Shown here piece after piece: positions 21,048 through 33,317 of a stretch of DNA of 64,000 nt; within the stretch, counting starts at the first letter, position 1; each line of letters opens with the position of its first letter. Made by a program: the position numbers and the translations under genes. Source of the stretch: Zychaea mexicana (lineage: Eukaryota; Mucoromycota; Mucoromycetes; Mucorales; Lichtheimiaceae); the NCBI RefSeq assembly GCF_025766255.1, contig NW_026516775.1, forward strand, positions 91,457 to 155,456, read 5' to 3'. The notes under the pieces were generated by a model. That model was given only the letters and a program-made list of their open reading frames with translations. It did no database searches and was not told where the DNA came from.

Positions 21048-23325
21048 TTATTGCGGTTCTTCTTGTGTTGCTGTTGTTGCTGCTGGGCTAGCTGTCAGGA
21101 CGTTAACTAAAAACAATATATGAGGACACACGTTTTGTTTTTTCGTATTTCTCTTTTCTTATACATACTGTCTTCTGCCCCAAGTAACTTGACTAGTCCA
21201 GTCAAACGGACAAAGTACTGTAGCTTGGCAATATCCGATGTAGTTTTTGGGAGTTCTTTCCAGGCTCCTGCTTGAGTGATGTTGGATAACACCATAAACA
21301 ACCGGGCAGGCCAAATACGAAAGGTCCCACACTCCCTACTCATTAATAGGGTTTCGTTCAAGTCCTGAAGGCGATGCAATGCCTCCTCAGGTATGGTAGA
21401 ATCCTCAGTAGGAAAATCTGCCCGAGCCAGAACATCCATAAGATAGCAGACGCACAGGTACTGGTTGTGGCTCATAATACCCACTGCACGACCAGAAAAC
21501 GGCTGATCGTTACCACGTTGGCACGCACGCACAAGCATCATTATAAAGGAAGCTTAATGACGCTCATACTGGTCCTGTGTTGCTGGCATCAGTTGTGTAA
21601 TACCTCGGTTGGGCACATCGTCATAGCTAGTGTACACAACTGTCAGTAACTAAAGTAATACTTCATACATATATCAACTTTCTCTTGAAAAAGTAAGCAT
21701 ACCTTAAGCCCATCACCATTCGGCGCTCGAGGTAATAAGAGGTGCCGCGAGTAGTTCGATCAATAACCTTCAAGTATCTTGTCACCGTAGCATGGATCGA
21801 ACGGCCAGTTTCGTCGTTTACGTCAGATAAAGAAGCCCATCTAGCAAGCTCTGCGCGGGACTCGGTGGTATCTGGTGTTGCGTTCAAAGTTTTCCGTACA
21901 ATCATTTCCCAGCGCATAATCTCGTGGAAGCGGCCAACTGCACGGCGCTCGGCCGTGTTGGGCTCGCGATTTAGGTGCTGAACGCCATAATGCTGCAAGA
22001 CGTTCATGTTCTCACTAGCACAACGCTGCAATGCGGCACGAAGAACATCTGGGGCAGTAGAAAGTAGGCGGTTGTTACTCTCGATGTTGATGTTGTTGGA
22101 TAAGACGCCAAAATATGGCATATCTTGACGTGCACCGAGTTTTTGCACCAGACAGCGGCTGAAACGTTCATCATAGGATCCAGTGGATGAGACAGGACAA
22201 TGGTGATGACGACGTGTTGCTGCCGCTTTACAGTAGTAGCCACAATGGTTGCATGCGAATCCAGGCTCAGGATCCCAAGTACACCAACGCAAGGAAGCAG
22301 TTCGGTGGTAAGATGCTGTGCATACCGGTATTTGTTTGTCACATCAACTCCTTTGGCACCTTGGGCATACAGTAGATTGGTGAATTCTTCTTGCGAGTAT
22401 TGATTAGTACTGGGAGCGAGCATACGATGGGCTGACTGGATATGGCTATATGCTTCAGTCGTTGGAATAAACACATATCAGTTATCGTGGTTCCGGTTGG
22501 AACAGAAAAGCAGGCCACTCGTACGGTCAATAATAAGACCCAATCTGCCAATCAAAGCAGCACGCTCTATAAACGTGGTAGCATATATCAGTATGAGCCT
22601 TTTTACATACGCCACAGCAACAGCAACATCATTTTTATTTACCATGAGCCATTGGCGCTTCTTCATCGTTGTCAACATCCATTAGTACCGGTTGTTGCTC
22701 TGGCGATTGCTGTTGCCGTTCTTGTTGTTCATCAACGTCCATCGATCCCAGCTGTAGCTCGGGCTGCTGTTGCTGAACCTGCTGCTGGACCACTGCTGGC
22801 GCTGCTACTGCTTGTAAAGCTAGATATTGTGGATGTGCGCGGCGGTGGGCAGAACGAGGTTGTTGAGCAGGCAATGTAGGTGACATGGACCGGCTTTCTT
22901 GCGGCTGTGGTCGACGTGGAGCTCTGTATAATCGCGACTGGCTAACTGTTGCAGGATCAAGAAGGGCATTGCAAGTGTCAACGAAATGGCGATGGAAGTT
23001 CAAGACGCCTTCAACATGTTGGCATTGCGGGCATGTTACAAAGCCTGGCGCGCCGTCGCCGACCCTGTCTACTACAATAGTAAGCGTTGCTGCACAAACA
23101 CATATGAGTAACGTTTTCATATTTTTAACGAGTAAGCACAATACAACCCCAACCCCAATATAATGACATACCATAATTGCGCAATGTTACCGTAACTTGC
23201 TTTTGGTGAAATTGTTTTCTATGGGTATCCATGCTTGTTTCCACATGCTGTCCACATGTACGGCATACCGCACCAGAGCTACTAGGCTGACCGCTGTTGT
23301 TTGTAGGTTGTTCGGGAGGGTTCAT
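21048..23325 (-). pseudogene. OrsD-type (DUF3505-like) C2H2 zinc-finger protein, decayed
   Basis: Start ATG 23325. Exon 1 carries CRTCGQHVETSMDTHRKQFH. After an intron (about 23095-23172) come VVDRVGDGAPGFVTCPQCQH and FHRHFVDTC, then a Gln/Pro-rich linker. Exon 3 has LIGRLGLIIDRTSGLLFC, and further on GFACNHCGYYCKAAATRRHH and RFSRCLVQKL. This series of paired C2H2 sites with RF.RC.VQ.L matches the OrsD domain, which in other fungi is found with RecQ-like helicases (family knowledge). The rest (RRAVGRFHEIMRWEMIVRKT, FSGRAVGIMSHNQYLCVCYL) is the linker region of such proteins. It ends QEEPQ at 21048. Lesions: an in-frame TGA after NHDN, an in-frame TAA before ASFIMML, and a frame change near 22280. 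Confidence 0.65.
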
Positions 23326-24139
23326 GATATAGTGGCTGTTGTTGGATGAAAAAAAATAATACCGCAGTATAGTAGTGTTTTTATATTGATCACATAATCC
23401 TTTCTCTGCCACATCCACATAATTATTTTTATCTCTGTGCTTTATTGCCAAGTTGCGCTACATTGTACTATACGGCCATAAGTGCGCGATAGGAAGTTAC
23501 ATTGTACCTGTTTAATTTACACCACACTACTTTGTGGTTGGAATTGCATTGTCGAGCACGATCTATTTTAAGAACATGACAGATAACAGCCACCCCTACT
23601 TTCACATGTGCGCCACAAAAGCTCTTCTTGTCACTCACAACTTACGTAATTCTGCCACATGGCTTTGTGGCTCGTCTTGGCAACTTCTCTGTCGGAATTG
23701 TATTGTCGATCACGTTCTATTTTAAGAACATGACAGATAACAGCCACCCCCACTTTCACATGTGCGCCACAAAGCTTCTTCTGCTTACAACTCACGTAAT
23801 TCTGCCATGCCACTTTGCGGCTCGTCTTGGCACACAACACCCCTTTGATTTATTTTTAGTTTTCTCATTCAACAACGCAGACAGGTACCTTGCCACATAT
23901 CGAGGCTAATACTTGGCAGTAAAGAACATTGTCTCCCTTTATTCTTTTATTGGTTTATATCTTCAAAGCCCGGCATATCGTCTACTGCTATCATATACAA
24001 AAGATGCTTGCTCAAAGTGCATGTGCCAACGAGAGATGAAAAACTATATAAAGACGCCGCATTTGCAACAACAAAAGAGCCCCATATACACACCCACTCA
24101 CACACCTACTTTAACTTCTTTCCAATAACCGCTTTCACA
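23326..24139. promoter_or_regulatory. Divergent intergenic region of zinc-finger and recombinase-helicase genes, with a tandem duplication
   Basis: The 814 bp between two divergent ATGs. 23545-23690 and 23700-23835 are tandem copies of a ~155-bp unit (TTTTAAGAACATGACAGATA, ACAGCCACCCC.ACTTTCACA, GGCTCGTCTTGGCA). TATATAAA-like CTATATAAAGA at 24042-24052 is a plausible TATA box for the plus gene. Tandem units between divergent genes suggest shared regulatory sites or a duplicated recognition site. Confidence 0.5.
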
Positions 24140-27100
24140 ATGTCCAACTACTACAGCAACACCCACTTTGATTATAACGAAGAAGCCGGTACCTATGCTA
24201 ATGTCGAGCAACTGACCGATCCAGCCTTCTAGGATGCCCAGCGAACGATTGACCGGTAAATATATACCAACACTTGCTTTTTTTTTTCTGGTTCTTTTTC
24301 GTGCCTATTGAATTCGCGTTAACTTGCATAATTTGTGCTTATCATACCTCTTGTTTTTTTTCCTTGTTAGTGAGGAAGCAGAACGAATCCTCTACTGGCT
24401 TCGCGATGGTGTCCCAACGGCCATGAATATGTTCCAAGAGACCATGCGGACGGCGACCTTGGCGAGCGGCGATCACCCACCTGAGCCCTCCATTCTGATC
24501 CTGGACGATAACCTCATGTCGATCCAACACCGCACCACCAGGGTCGACCTTTGCAATATCCAGGTTGGTGTCCAAAGCCTCCTTCGTCATTGTTGTACCC
24601 ACTTGGAGGATCGCGTGTTGCGTGGTTACCGTTTGCAAGTCCCCTTTTCCACCTCCTCTATCCTTGACGAAACACGAAGCGAGGATCCCTCCGTCGACTT
24701 CTTTTCGCGTGCTGGCAACGCCACTGCCGATCCCACATACCTGACGGCCTTAATGAACCACCTGGCGATTGAGCACACCAGCGAGTTCGTTACTGGTGTC
24801 ACTGCTAGTGGCGATCTCGTGTGGAAGTTCGACAGCCTTTTCGCCTGGCTTCAACAAGCACAAGAGCTCGTAATGATCATCATGGTGCTTGTCCACCTTA
24901 CCAGCGGCCAGCCTGCTCGTGGCGAGGAGCTTGCTGCCACAACGATCCGCTCATCTGCCCGTGGTGCAAGACGTGGTGTCTACTGGTACCGTGAAAAAGT
25001 GATGCTCGTGCAATACTACTACAAGCGTCGTTCGCGTGCTACTGGTGACCGATATATTGCTCGATTCCTCACCAAGGAATTGAGTGATATTTTGCTCATG
25101 TACCTTGTCCTCGTCCGCCCTTTCGAACGGTATGTATTGTATTCTTGTTTTTTTTGCCAAAGCGCGCTTCACAATGTATTGAATTTGCGATGCTGGTTTG
25201 CTGATTTGCCCAAATTGTTGAAATTGAATCGTTTGCAGGTTCGCCTTCAAGCAGACCCGCGCTGGTGAGGATGTCCAGGTCGGCATAGAAAACTACCAGA
25301 ACTTTTTGTTCGTGGCCAACGGCAACGTCGTTACAGGTAGTGAGCTCAGTAAGAAGCTATATCGGTACGTATATACATGTCAGCTAAGAAATACCCAACA
25401 ACAGTGCACATAATTAATTGATATACTTGCCTTTTTTAAACATGCATCAACAGTTTTTTGAAGGACTTTGCTGGAGCTGGACTTGGCCTCCAAGGATACC
25501 GCCAACTAGCCACGTTCTTTATGCGCCATCACTTGCAAAGAAGCAGAGCTTTCTTGGAAAGCCCACAGGAGATCCGTGGTGACCCGGATTTAGACCTGGA
25601 CAACGATGAAAACGTGGATCTGCCCTCAACGACTGGTGAGCAACGGCAGCACGCCACTGCTCGAGCCGTCGTCCGTGGTGCCCCTTCATTGAACACTGAA
25701 TTCTTTGATCTGTAGGCTGCACACAGCGGTTCTACGGCCGGCATGTTTTACACCCGTACTCCCAGCGATTTCCAGTATTTATCATCTGAAGCAATACACG
25801 AGTTCGACCTCTGCTCCCGTGAATGGCAGAGCTTGTTGGGTATGTATAATTCTTGTGGATCATATAGACAAAAGAGACAAGTGAATTAATTACGCATTCC
25901 CTGATTATGTAGGTATTGCCGACCATGTCACGCCATCCACGCCTCCTCAACAACAATCTCAACAACAACAACCTCAGCAACAGCCTCAGCAACAGCCTCA
26001 ACAACAACCTCAACAACAGCAGCCTCTCGCCCTTGCTCCTCCTCTCTCTCAATTACCTAGTCAGGTTAACAGCCTTCTTGCGCAGGCCGCAGAACGGTTC
26101 GTTGTTGCCATCCACGAAAAGACCACCCGCGATATCTCACCAATTATCGTATACAAGCATGAGTTTTTGCCATGATTGTTTTATATTTCGTCTACCTCCG
26201 TCTCCTTCTTTCACTCATCTTACCTTTTCTCTCTACAGCCGTCCTCCTTGAACACATCAACGGCTTGCGCCAATTCCTTAACGACGATAATGCCACGTTC
26301 CGGTCTCGCGAGCAGGCTTTAGCTTTGCCTCTGATCATAGAGCGCCAGCTCGATCTGCTCGTTGTGCTACCCACAGGCATGGGCAAAAGCGTGCTGTTCT
26401 CGGTACCACCACTCCTTGAACCCGGCATGCTCACCATCGTTGTTGTTCCTTTGGTGGCCTTGACTGGCAATCATGTTCGACGTTTAACCCATGCCAACAT
26501 ATCCACAGCCTTGTGGCAATGTAAGTCTTTTGAACCAACATCTTATTTCAGCACAAATTCTGCAATCATATACTTATCTTTTTCCTATGCTATTATTAGC
26601 TGGTCGCGCAACGAACACAAATGCGCAGATCCTGCTTGTCGCGGTCGAGCATGTAGCCACCGCAAACTTTGTCACCTTCTGCTTTGAGCAGCAAAGCCGG
26701 ATCTCTCGTTTCGTGGTTGATGAGTGCCACTTGGGCCTCACCTGGTTGTCCTTCCGTGTGGCCATGCTAAAGCTTCGAGTCCTTCGGTCCATCCCCGTCC
26801 TACTCCTACTACTTACTGCAACGTTGCCGCCTTCTATGGAAGACGAGGCCCGTATTTTCTACGGGTCTAACTTTGCAACGATTCGTACACCATCCACCTC
26901 CCGCCCCAACCTCGCATATTCCTTGCACCTGCAGGAAAACACCATATCAAACGACGCAATCATGACGATGTTAGCCAACGAATTGCTCCATCATCACAGC
27001 AATGTCCGCGGTATTGTTTTCTGCACGTCCACTACCAAGGTCAATGACTTACACGAGTTCCTGGTCCAAACCGACCAGTACACAGAGCTCAACGCCTGCA

Positions 27101-28488
27101 AGTACTACAGCAACCTTGACGACGAAGAAAAGCAAGAACAGCAGGACAGATGGATGCACCAAACCAGTGGTATCATAGTGGCTACCTCTGGTTTCGGGTT
27201 GGGCATCGATGCCCCTGACGTGCGCGTGGTGTTTCACTGGGGGTTGCCCTACAGTTTGTTGGACTATGCCCAGCAAACTGGTCGTGCTGGTCGCGACGGG
27301 CTACCTTCAACGTGCCAGTTGTACTTCGTGCTGGATCGCGAAGAGAACAGGATCACCAGGATGAAGGACGAGCAAGAAGACCAACTGAAGATCAAGGATG
27401 CAGAGGAGCTGGTTACATTTGTCAAGGTACTACACAAGTTTTCAACTTATTAATATATACATACGATCACTTCCCCTTTTAAGAACCATCATAACTAATA
27501 TCAAATTTCACAGGCTAATAGCTGCATCTGTTTCCAATTACAACAGTACCTTGATGGTACCGCATCTGTCAACTGCCTCGCCGACAACACTTATGAAGAC
27601 TGTGGCTACTGTTCGGTTTTACTGGCTGGTCCAGTCCGTCCCCCCCGCCAAGACCGTCGTCAAGTACCAAGGATATCCATGGAACTCGAGGTGGAAACCA
27701 CAGAGGACAGTACAGTCGAGCCTCCAGCACCACGCACAACGGTATGCATTCGCCTTTCTCTCTTTACAACAACTTTGTTAGTCTTGAACACGTTTGGCTC
27801 ATTCCTTTCTCTTTCATTATTAGAACACACCTTCCATCGAATCTGTTGCAGGCCAGCAACAAAGCAACACCATCCACAACACCCACCGTGACTACAACGA
27901 CAGAGTACTTGAAAAGGCCGAGGACATCTACAGAAGCCAAGTCTGTATTCATTGCGTGCTGGTGTATAGGCAAAGTTGCGGTTACCTACCAAGGGATTCG
28001 TTCGGCCACGACGGCTATTGCTTCAAGGAATATAAACGTTTTGATGGTTACCATCGCTGTATCAAATACACGTATGTCTCTGCAGTACCGTTCTTTTTAC
28101 GGATGTATTATAGTTGCATACTTACTTTACTTTTTTTTTCTTTTTCTGGTGTCATAGACCCGGCATGTGCTTCACATGTGGTATTCCATTCCACAACAGC
28201 CTTTATCAATGCAGAAGTAGAGGTTGTAACCCAGCAATCGCAAACACGGTGCTTCCTGCTTGTTGGGCAGTCTTCAACACACGCAACCAAGACGCCGACC
28301 ATGCCCGCTTCCTCGCCGAGAACTGTCCGGACATAGACAGCCGTGCCACCTTCCCAACAACGGACCAGGAGTTTGCAAGCTGGTTATCCAACAAGGACCT
28401 CGACAATATTGGCAACGCCATGAAACTGTTTTTACAGATTTTCGAAGAGCTTATTGTGGAGGAAGAGCGACACGCGGACCAGCACTAA
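24140..28488 (+). pseudogene. Tyrosine-recombinase-like + RecQ-type helicase protein, copy 1
   Basis: Ten exons: 24140-24255, 24371-25129, 25239-25364, 25454-25839, 25913-26148, 26239-26520, 26600-27426, 27514-27741, 27824-28071 and 28158-28488. Exons 2-4 look like a tyrosine recombinase: TSGQPARGEELAATTI (Arg I), GLQGYRQLATFF (box II Arg), a His in AAHSGST and a Tyr in GMFYTR. A Pro/Gln linker follows. The RecQ-type helicase then shows LPTGMGKSVLF (Walker A), VVDECHLGLTW (DECH box), LLTATLP and QQTGRAGRDG. The C-terminus is Cys-rich (VCIHCVLVY, MCFTCGIPF). In-frame TAGs at 24230-24232 and 25713-25715 break it; copy 2 has Gln at the second. The 26148/26239 junction does not close in phase as drawn, so that boundary is uncertain. 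Confidence 0.75.
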
Positions 28489-28569
28489 GCCTTTCTTTCC
28501 GTTAGTTTTCTGTCAGCTCTCCTACCTCTTTTCCCTCTTCTCTTGCCCCCTACATACAAATCTGTCTAC

Positions 28570-28606
<37 letters not shown>

Positions 28607-29204
28607 TTCTCTGTCTCTCTATTTTCTTTTATTACAACACACACACATATCTTATATATACTCTTTCTCTCTGTCTCTGTCTCTGTCTCTGTCTCTTTAT
28701 CACTTTTTAGATTTTCTTTTACCAATAGAATAAACGCTTATCACACCCAACGAACCTGATATAAGCAATATCCTGTCGTGATTTATAAAGCCTGTCGTTA
28801 TTGAGCAATACATCCTGCTGAAGAGCCTTTATTGTACGCATAACTGTTGTGTGCTGATTTAGTTGGTATTGAGCAGGTCTTGTCGAAATGTTGTGTTCAT
28901 CATCTACCGCAATTACGAAAAGTTGTTTTGGCAAGTGGTAGAGCTGTTGCCTCCCATTTTCCCCCAAGCACACTCCGTTGTCAGCACCACATTTTATTAG
29001 CCGAATCCCGTTGTCATCATTGTCATTCCGTTGTCATCGGTCGCCACTTGAAAAAGTTTGTGGATTTCACACTGTTTTTGCCCAATAAAAGACGCCAATG
29101 GCACTGGAAGCACTATTTCTCCGAGCACTCCTGCTGAACATGCAGCTCAAGTAGATATAATGCAACAGATGACAAGTTTATTTGGCAGTGTGGTGCCCAT
29201 GATG
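28489..29204. repeat. 3' region with (CA)n and (TCTCTG)n microsatellites
   Basis: An AC run of about 36 bp at 28570-28605 and TCTCTG repeats at 28665-28700 follow the helicase stop. A GTTGTCATC-rich segment (28993-29060) recurs at 32315-32400. No gene supported. Confidence 0.6.
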
Positions 29205-29283
29205 ATGATAATGTGGTGGTGATTTGATGATGACGAGGATGACGATAGTAGTAAAGAGACAGAGAATAACAGTAGAGGATCGC
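29205..29283 (+). repeat. Direct repeat, right copy, flanking the three-gene block
   Basis: Matches 18602-18690 in the same orientation (ATAGTAGTAAAGAGACAGAG, AATAACAGTAGAGG). Confidence 0.5.
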
Positions 29284-29334
29284 AAAAAACGTCGTTCTTT
29301 TTGGTGGGTGTAATTTATTTCTTTTGTTGCCTGG

Positions 29335-29740
29335 TGTATAATAGAATCGCATATCCATCCCCGTTCCTGTCCCTACTCCTTCCAAAATCATCGCAGAGAC
29401 ATGCACCAACAATCGTCGTGTTCAGAAGAAGCTGCGCGTTCGATTGGTGGTTGTTGTGTGCGATTTGAACCAGTGGGTCGTAAGATCATCATCGTTTTGT
29501 GAATGCTGCTATTATTTTTGCCAGTAGAGTATAATACAATCGCACACCCATCTCCGTTCCTGCTGTTACTCCTTCCAAAATCATCGCAGAGACATGCAAC
29601 AACAATCGTCGTGTTCAGGAGAAGTTGCGCGTTCTATTGGTGGTTGTCGTGTACAATTCGAATCCGTGGATCATGAGACCGTCGTCGTTTTCGTGGTTGT
29701 TACTGTTATTTTTGCTGCTCTATATGTTGCTGTATATAAA
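29335..29740 (+). repeat. Tandem ~190-bp duplication
   Basis: 29335-29515 and 29527-29710 share CTCCTTCCAAAATCATCGCA, GAGACATGCA.CAACAATCGT and TTGGTGGTTGT at about 85% identity. An open frame in the second copy (29594-29791) is probably incidental. Confidence 0.65.
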
Positions 29741-29853
29741 CTAGCACCGCCATTGTCCATCTTGGCTATACATTGTACAGGAAATCATTAAACAAAAACA
29801 AAAAAAACACACACAAGGACTGAGGACAAGAGATGAGTTTCATTCGAGATGCT

Positions 29854-30123
29854 TTATTGGTGTTGAAAGGAAAAAGTGCGAGATGTGTAAAATTCGAGTG
29901 TTGAGATTAGAGAACGCGTACAAGACGAATGTTGCTTGCGTGAAGAAGATAGGACGAGTCTAGTTTGAGTGGTGTTCAAAAGGAACGTCAGATGCGGCAA
30001 AGCTGGATTCTGACGGAGCGTGTGCAAGATGGCAATTCGAGTGTTGAAATGGCGGTGAGCAGTAAGTAATAAAATAATACAAAGAAGTGAAAGAGCGAAA
30101 GAGATGCAGAAGCTACCTTTCAT
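29854..30123 (-). CDS. Possible small secreted protein
   Basis: An 89-residue frame beginning with a convincing signal-peptide-like stretch, MKGSFCISFALSLLCIILLL, then an Arg/His/Ser-rich tail without cysteine pattern. No homology recognised and no intron. It could be a chance ORF. Confidence 0.2.
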   Translation of the reverse strand: MKGSFCISFALSLLCIILLLTAHRHFNTRIAILHTLRQNPALPHLTFLLNTTQTRLVLSSSRKQHSSCTRSLISTLEFYTSRTFSFQHQ

Positions 30124-32409
30124 ATAAAAAAAAATTTCTTTGAGGAGCGCTGCACCTTGAAAGGGACTTTACCCAAACACGGTGCTCAAGACCATGGATG
30201 CCATCACCTTTTCGCCTTGCCTTGTCGTTTCCTCACGTTCCTTCTGCCTTTCCCATCCGTTTATGCTTGTAATCAACACTTCTTTACAGCAAAATATTGG
30301 TCACTGCCATTCACGTTATCTACTAATATGTGTCCGACACAGGTTAATTATCTCTCTAGTACAGGTACACATACATCAGCACTCAAGAAGTATATAAAAT
30401 AGCCAACAATAAAACAATCCAAAATAAGAGGTGGTGGAGAAGAAGAAGAGAGTCCCATATACATCCAAGCTCATCAATTGGAAACTCTAAACCCAGAACC
30501 TTAGTAAACCCGGACCAGGACTTGCGCGTTCGACTAAACCTGCTCGCTCACTGGCGTTCGCTGCCAGGCCCCTAAACCCGTTGCGCTTACACGCCCTTCT
30601 TTTCAGCCTACTGAGTGTCTTAATGCCCCACGATGTCCTATGTTCATCAGTAGCATAGCTGCTTGAAATCATGACAATGTACTGAGATCTGTTGGATCGC
30701 GTGAATAAAAGAATTTGCATCTGTGTCTGTCGTAGGAAGAAGCCTGCATAACAGCGAAAATGCTGCTGTTTCCTTTTTTTTTACAAACATCCAGCTCTAC
30801 AACAACAAGCTTCAACGACGACGTATTGATGCTGATGCTCTCTTTTCAGTTGCAGTTTCCATTTTCAACTGGGCAAACCAGTGTCTCTTACACAGAAAAT
30901 CCACAGACCGGCCTTTTTATTTCATTGCAATTAAATAGCGTCTTTGAGTCCAAAGACAAATTACAGCAGAAAGCTGTATAGACTGTAGGTATACAACTCA
31001 TCAGCTTCTACTGATTGGATTTTCATATACGAACATGCATCAGAACCGCAGATGCCACATTTACTAATGCGTTTTTAAGCTTAAAGCACATGGAGCTGTT
31101 TTGTATTTCACACGACAACAGAATCTCATTTCATGAAATACCAGTTTATTAAAGCATGCTAATACTATACACTCAAAAAATGCTATTGCTTCCTTACCTG
31201 CATTTTGCCGTTGCTTTCCACAGAGCCATCGAAGAATATAGCTTTACTGTCATTATATCCATGGTATCCTTCTCATCCTTACCTATGTGATAATGGGATA
31301 TCGCCATGCCTGGATCCTTGTAGCGATCCTCATTTGCTTCAGGCCGCTCTTGATCTATAATAATCTACACTCTCTTTTTCACTGCTGTTCCTCATCGGCA
31401 AGATATGCTACAGACACCACACTAACATCGTCGCCTTTGTCTGCTCGTCCTTATTCTGGCACACTAAACTGTTCGTTATTTGGAGTACTCGATGGTGAGA
31501 TATGGCCGTGCACGAATCGCTCCTTTTTAGCTGACTTTCGTGTATATATATATGATCCACTATAAAGTGCACGTGTAGCGTTTCTGGCTGTTGCTCGTCG
31601 ATACGACATGGTAGAGACATCAGACCACCATCGTCGCCTTCGTCTGCTCGTCCTTATTCTGGCACACTAAGCGGTTTGTTATTTAGGGTACTCGATGATG
31701 CGATATGGCCGTGCGAGAATTGCTGCTTTTTTTTGATTTTGCCAGTTTGCTTGTTAAAAAAAAAGAATAAACACGTACCGCCAGGGCTGATGCTCCTTGA
31801 AGAAAGCTAATCGCATATATTCGACGTTGTCATTCGTTATTCGCAGCCTCGTATAGCGTATACAAAAAGTGGCCTGTACTGTATAGACTGGCGCAAGTTT
31901 TGCTGTCTTTGTGCTGTGATCATGCTTCAATGGGGTCAAATCGTTCGTATGGTAATTAACTTTGACTGTTGTCGTGAGATGCAGTAGCTTCCGTTTGTTG
32001 TAAAGTTTGTTGCTGTAGTGCTGCTGCTGCTGCTGGATTACGTTGCCGCCCTCGTTTGATGGCTATTAGTTTCAGCAGTTGCTACTAGTAAAAGAATTAA
32101 ACCATTCGCCATCCCAATGCCACAGCTCTTCCAGCATATAAACATCCCTTAAGCTAGATACATTTTTTTGCAAGCGCCCTTGCTTCAATATGTATAGAAT
32201 AAAAAGCGGCAGTAAACGAGTGTGCTGAAGAGTAAATAAAATAATAATGATAAAAGAAGTGGAGCTGGCTCCCCTGCTATTTTGCTGTCATGCTCGCCAT
32301 TTTCCACCAATTACATTGGCTGAATCCCGTTGTCATTCCGTTGTCATCAGTCGCCACTTGAAATAAATTTCCGTTGTCATCGTTGTCATCATTTTCGCCA
32401 CACCGAAAA
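30124..32409. other. Unassigned region with a ~190-bp tandem duplication at 31400-31745
   Basis: 31400-31555 and 31605-31745 share GTCTGCTCGTCCTTATTCTG, GCACACTAA and GATATGGCCGTGC. No spliced gene could be supported across the remaining 2.3 kb. Confidence 0.4.
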
Positions 32410-32443
32410 TGATTCTAGGGTCTACCTAGGTGGACTCAAAATA

Positions 32444-32905
32444 CTTATTCTGCCCCAAATTTAACTTTGAAAGTCAGTTGCGAGAGAGTATAAAGACAGT
32501 TGAAAAAAACCGTTAAAGTGTACTTGTCATCTTGTTTCATAAGAGAATTGTATATTTCAACTATATGAAAGGTAAGTAAAGAGAGAACGGGAGGGGCAAG
32601 ATCTTACTACTACAATAAGAAAAACAAAAATGGAGGTGAAAAAGGAAGTTGTAAAGAAGTAATAATAACAAACCAAGTTTATTTCTTATATGAAAAGTGG
32701 TTTGTTTTTTTACCTCCATTTTTGTTTCTCCTCTTGTAGTAGTAAGATCTTGCCCCTCCCATTCTCTCTTTACTTACCTTTCATATAGTTGAAATATACA
32801 ATTCTCTTATGAAACAAGATGACAAGTACACTTTAATGGTTTTTTTCAACTGTCTTTACACTCTCTCGCAACTGACTTTCAAAGTTAAATTTGGGGCAGA
32901 ATAAG
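32444..32905. mobile_element. Palindromic TA-flanked MITE (Tc1/mariner-like), 462 bp
   Basis: Arms of about 195 bp are near-perfect inverse copies, from CTTATTCTGCCCCAAATTTA to its complement ending at 32905, around a ~70-bp loop. TA lies on both sides (32442-32443, 32906-32907). No coding capacity. A relic of the same terminus is at 14917-14942. Confidence 0.8.
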
Positions 32906-33118
32906 TACTTTGTAGGTGGACTAGGTAGACTCGGTAGAGTATACCTTCTGCTCAACAGTAAATAGCTTATATCTTCGCAATGTACTAATTAGGTAAAGCT
33001 TTTCATCATAATAAATCGTGTTCCTGGGCCTTTTTTGATGCCAAATATCTAAAAATATTTTGGAGTCCACCTGGGGTCTACCTAGGTGGACTGGGTGGAC
33101 TGGACCTACGGAGAATGA

Positions 33119-33317
33119 ATCATATTAATAATATTTGTTATAAATAATAAAATTATATATAATTCTATTCTGTCAAGCTAAGCGTCGATCCAGTTGGTCT
33201 AGCTCAGAGGAGGGTATGCTCATTACCATTCCACCAGTTTATGAAATTTTTATATTCATAAAGATTACAAAAATATTTGGTGATTACAAATTTCATTAAG
33301 GATTACAAAATTGAAAC
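33119..33317 (-). repeat. Dispersed repeat with tRNA-like A/B boxes, copy B
   Basis: Read on the minus strand it contains TGGTGGAATGG (fits box A TRGYNNARNNG) and, 46 bases later, GATCGACGC (fits box B GWTCRANNC), the spacing of a tRNA promoter. GCTTGACAG and an AT-rich palindromic tail follow. Homologous sequence at 60535-60733 spans the same 200 bp. A tRNA-derived SINE is the best explanation, but similarity also extends about 80 bp upstream of box A, which is unusual for a SINE. Confidence 0.5.

Noticed and set aside
28569..28700. Telomere-like or centromere repeat
   Set aside because: Plain CA and TCTCTG microsatellites; no TTAGGG-type repeat anywhere in the window.
33183..33240. Functional tRNA gene
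   Set aside because: Box A and B fit, but acceptor, D and T stems do not pair, and a second copy exists at 60600; better called a tRNA-like repeat.
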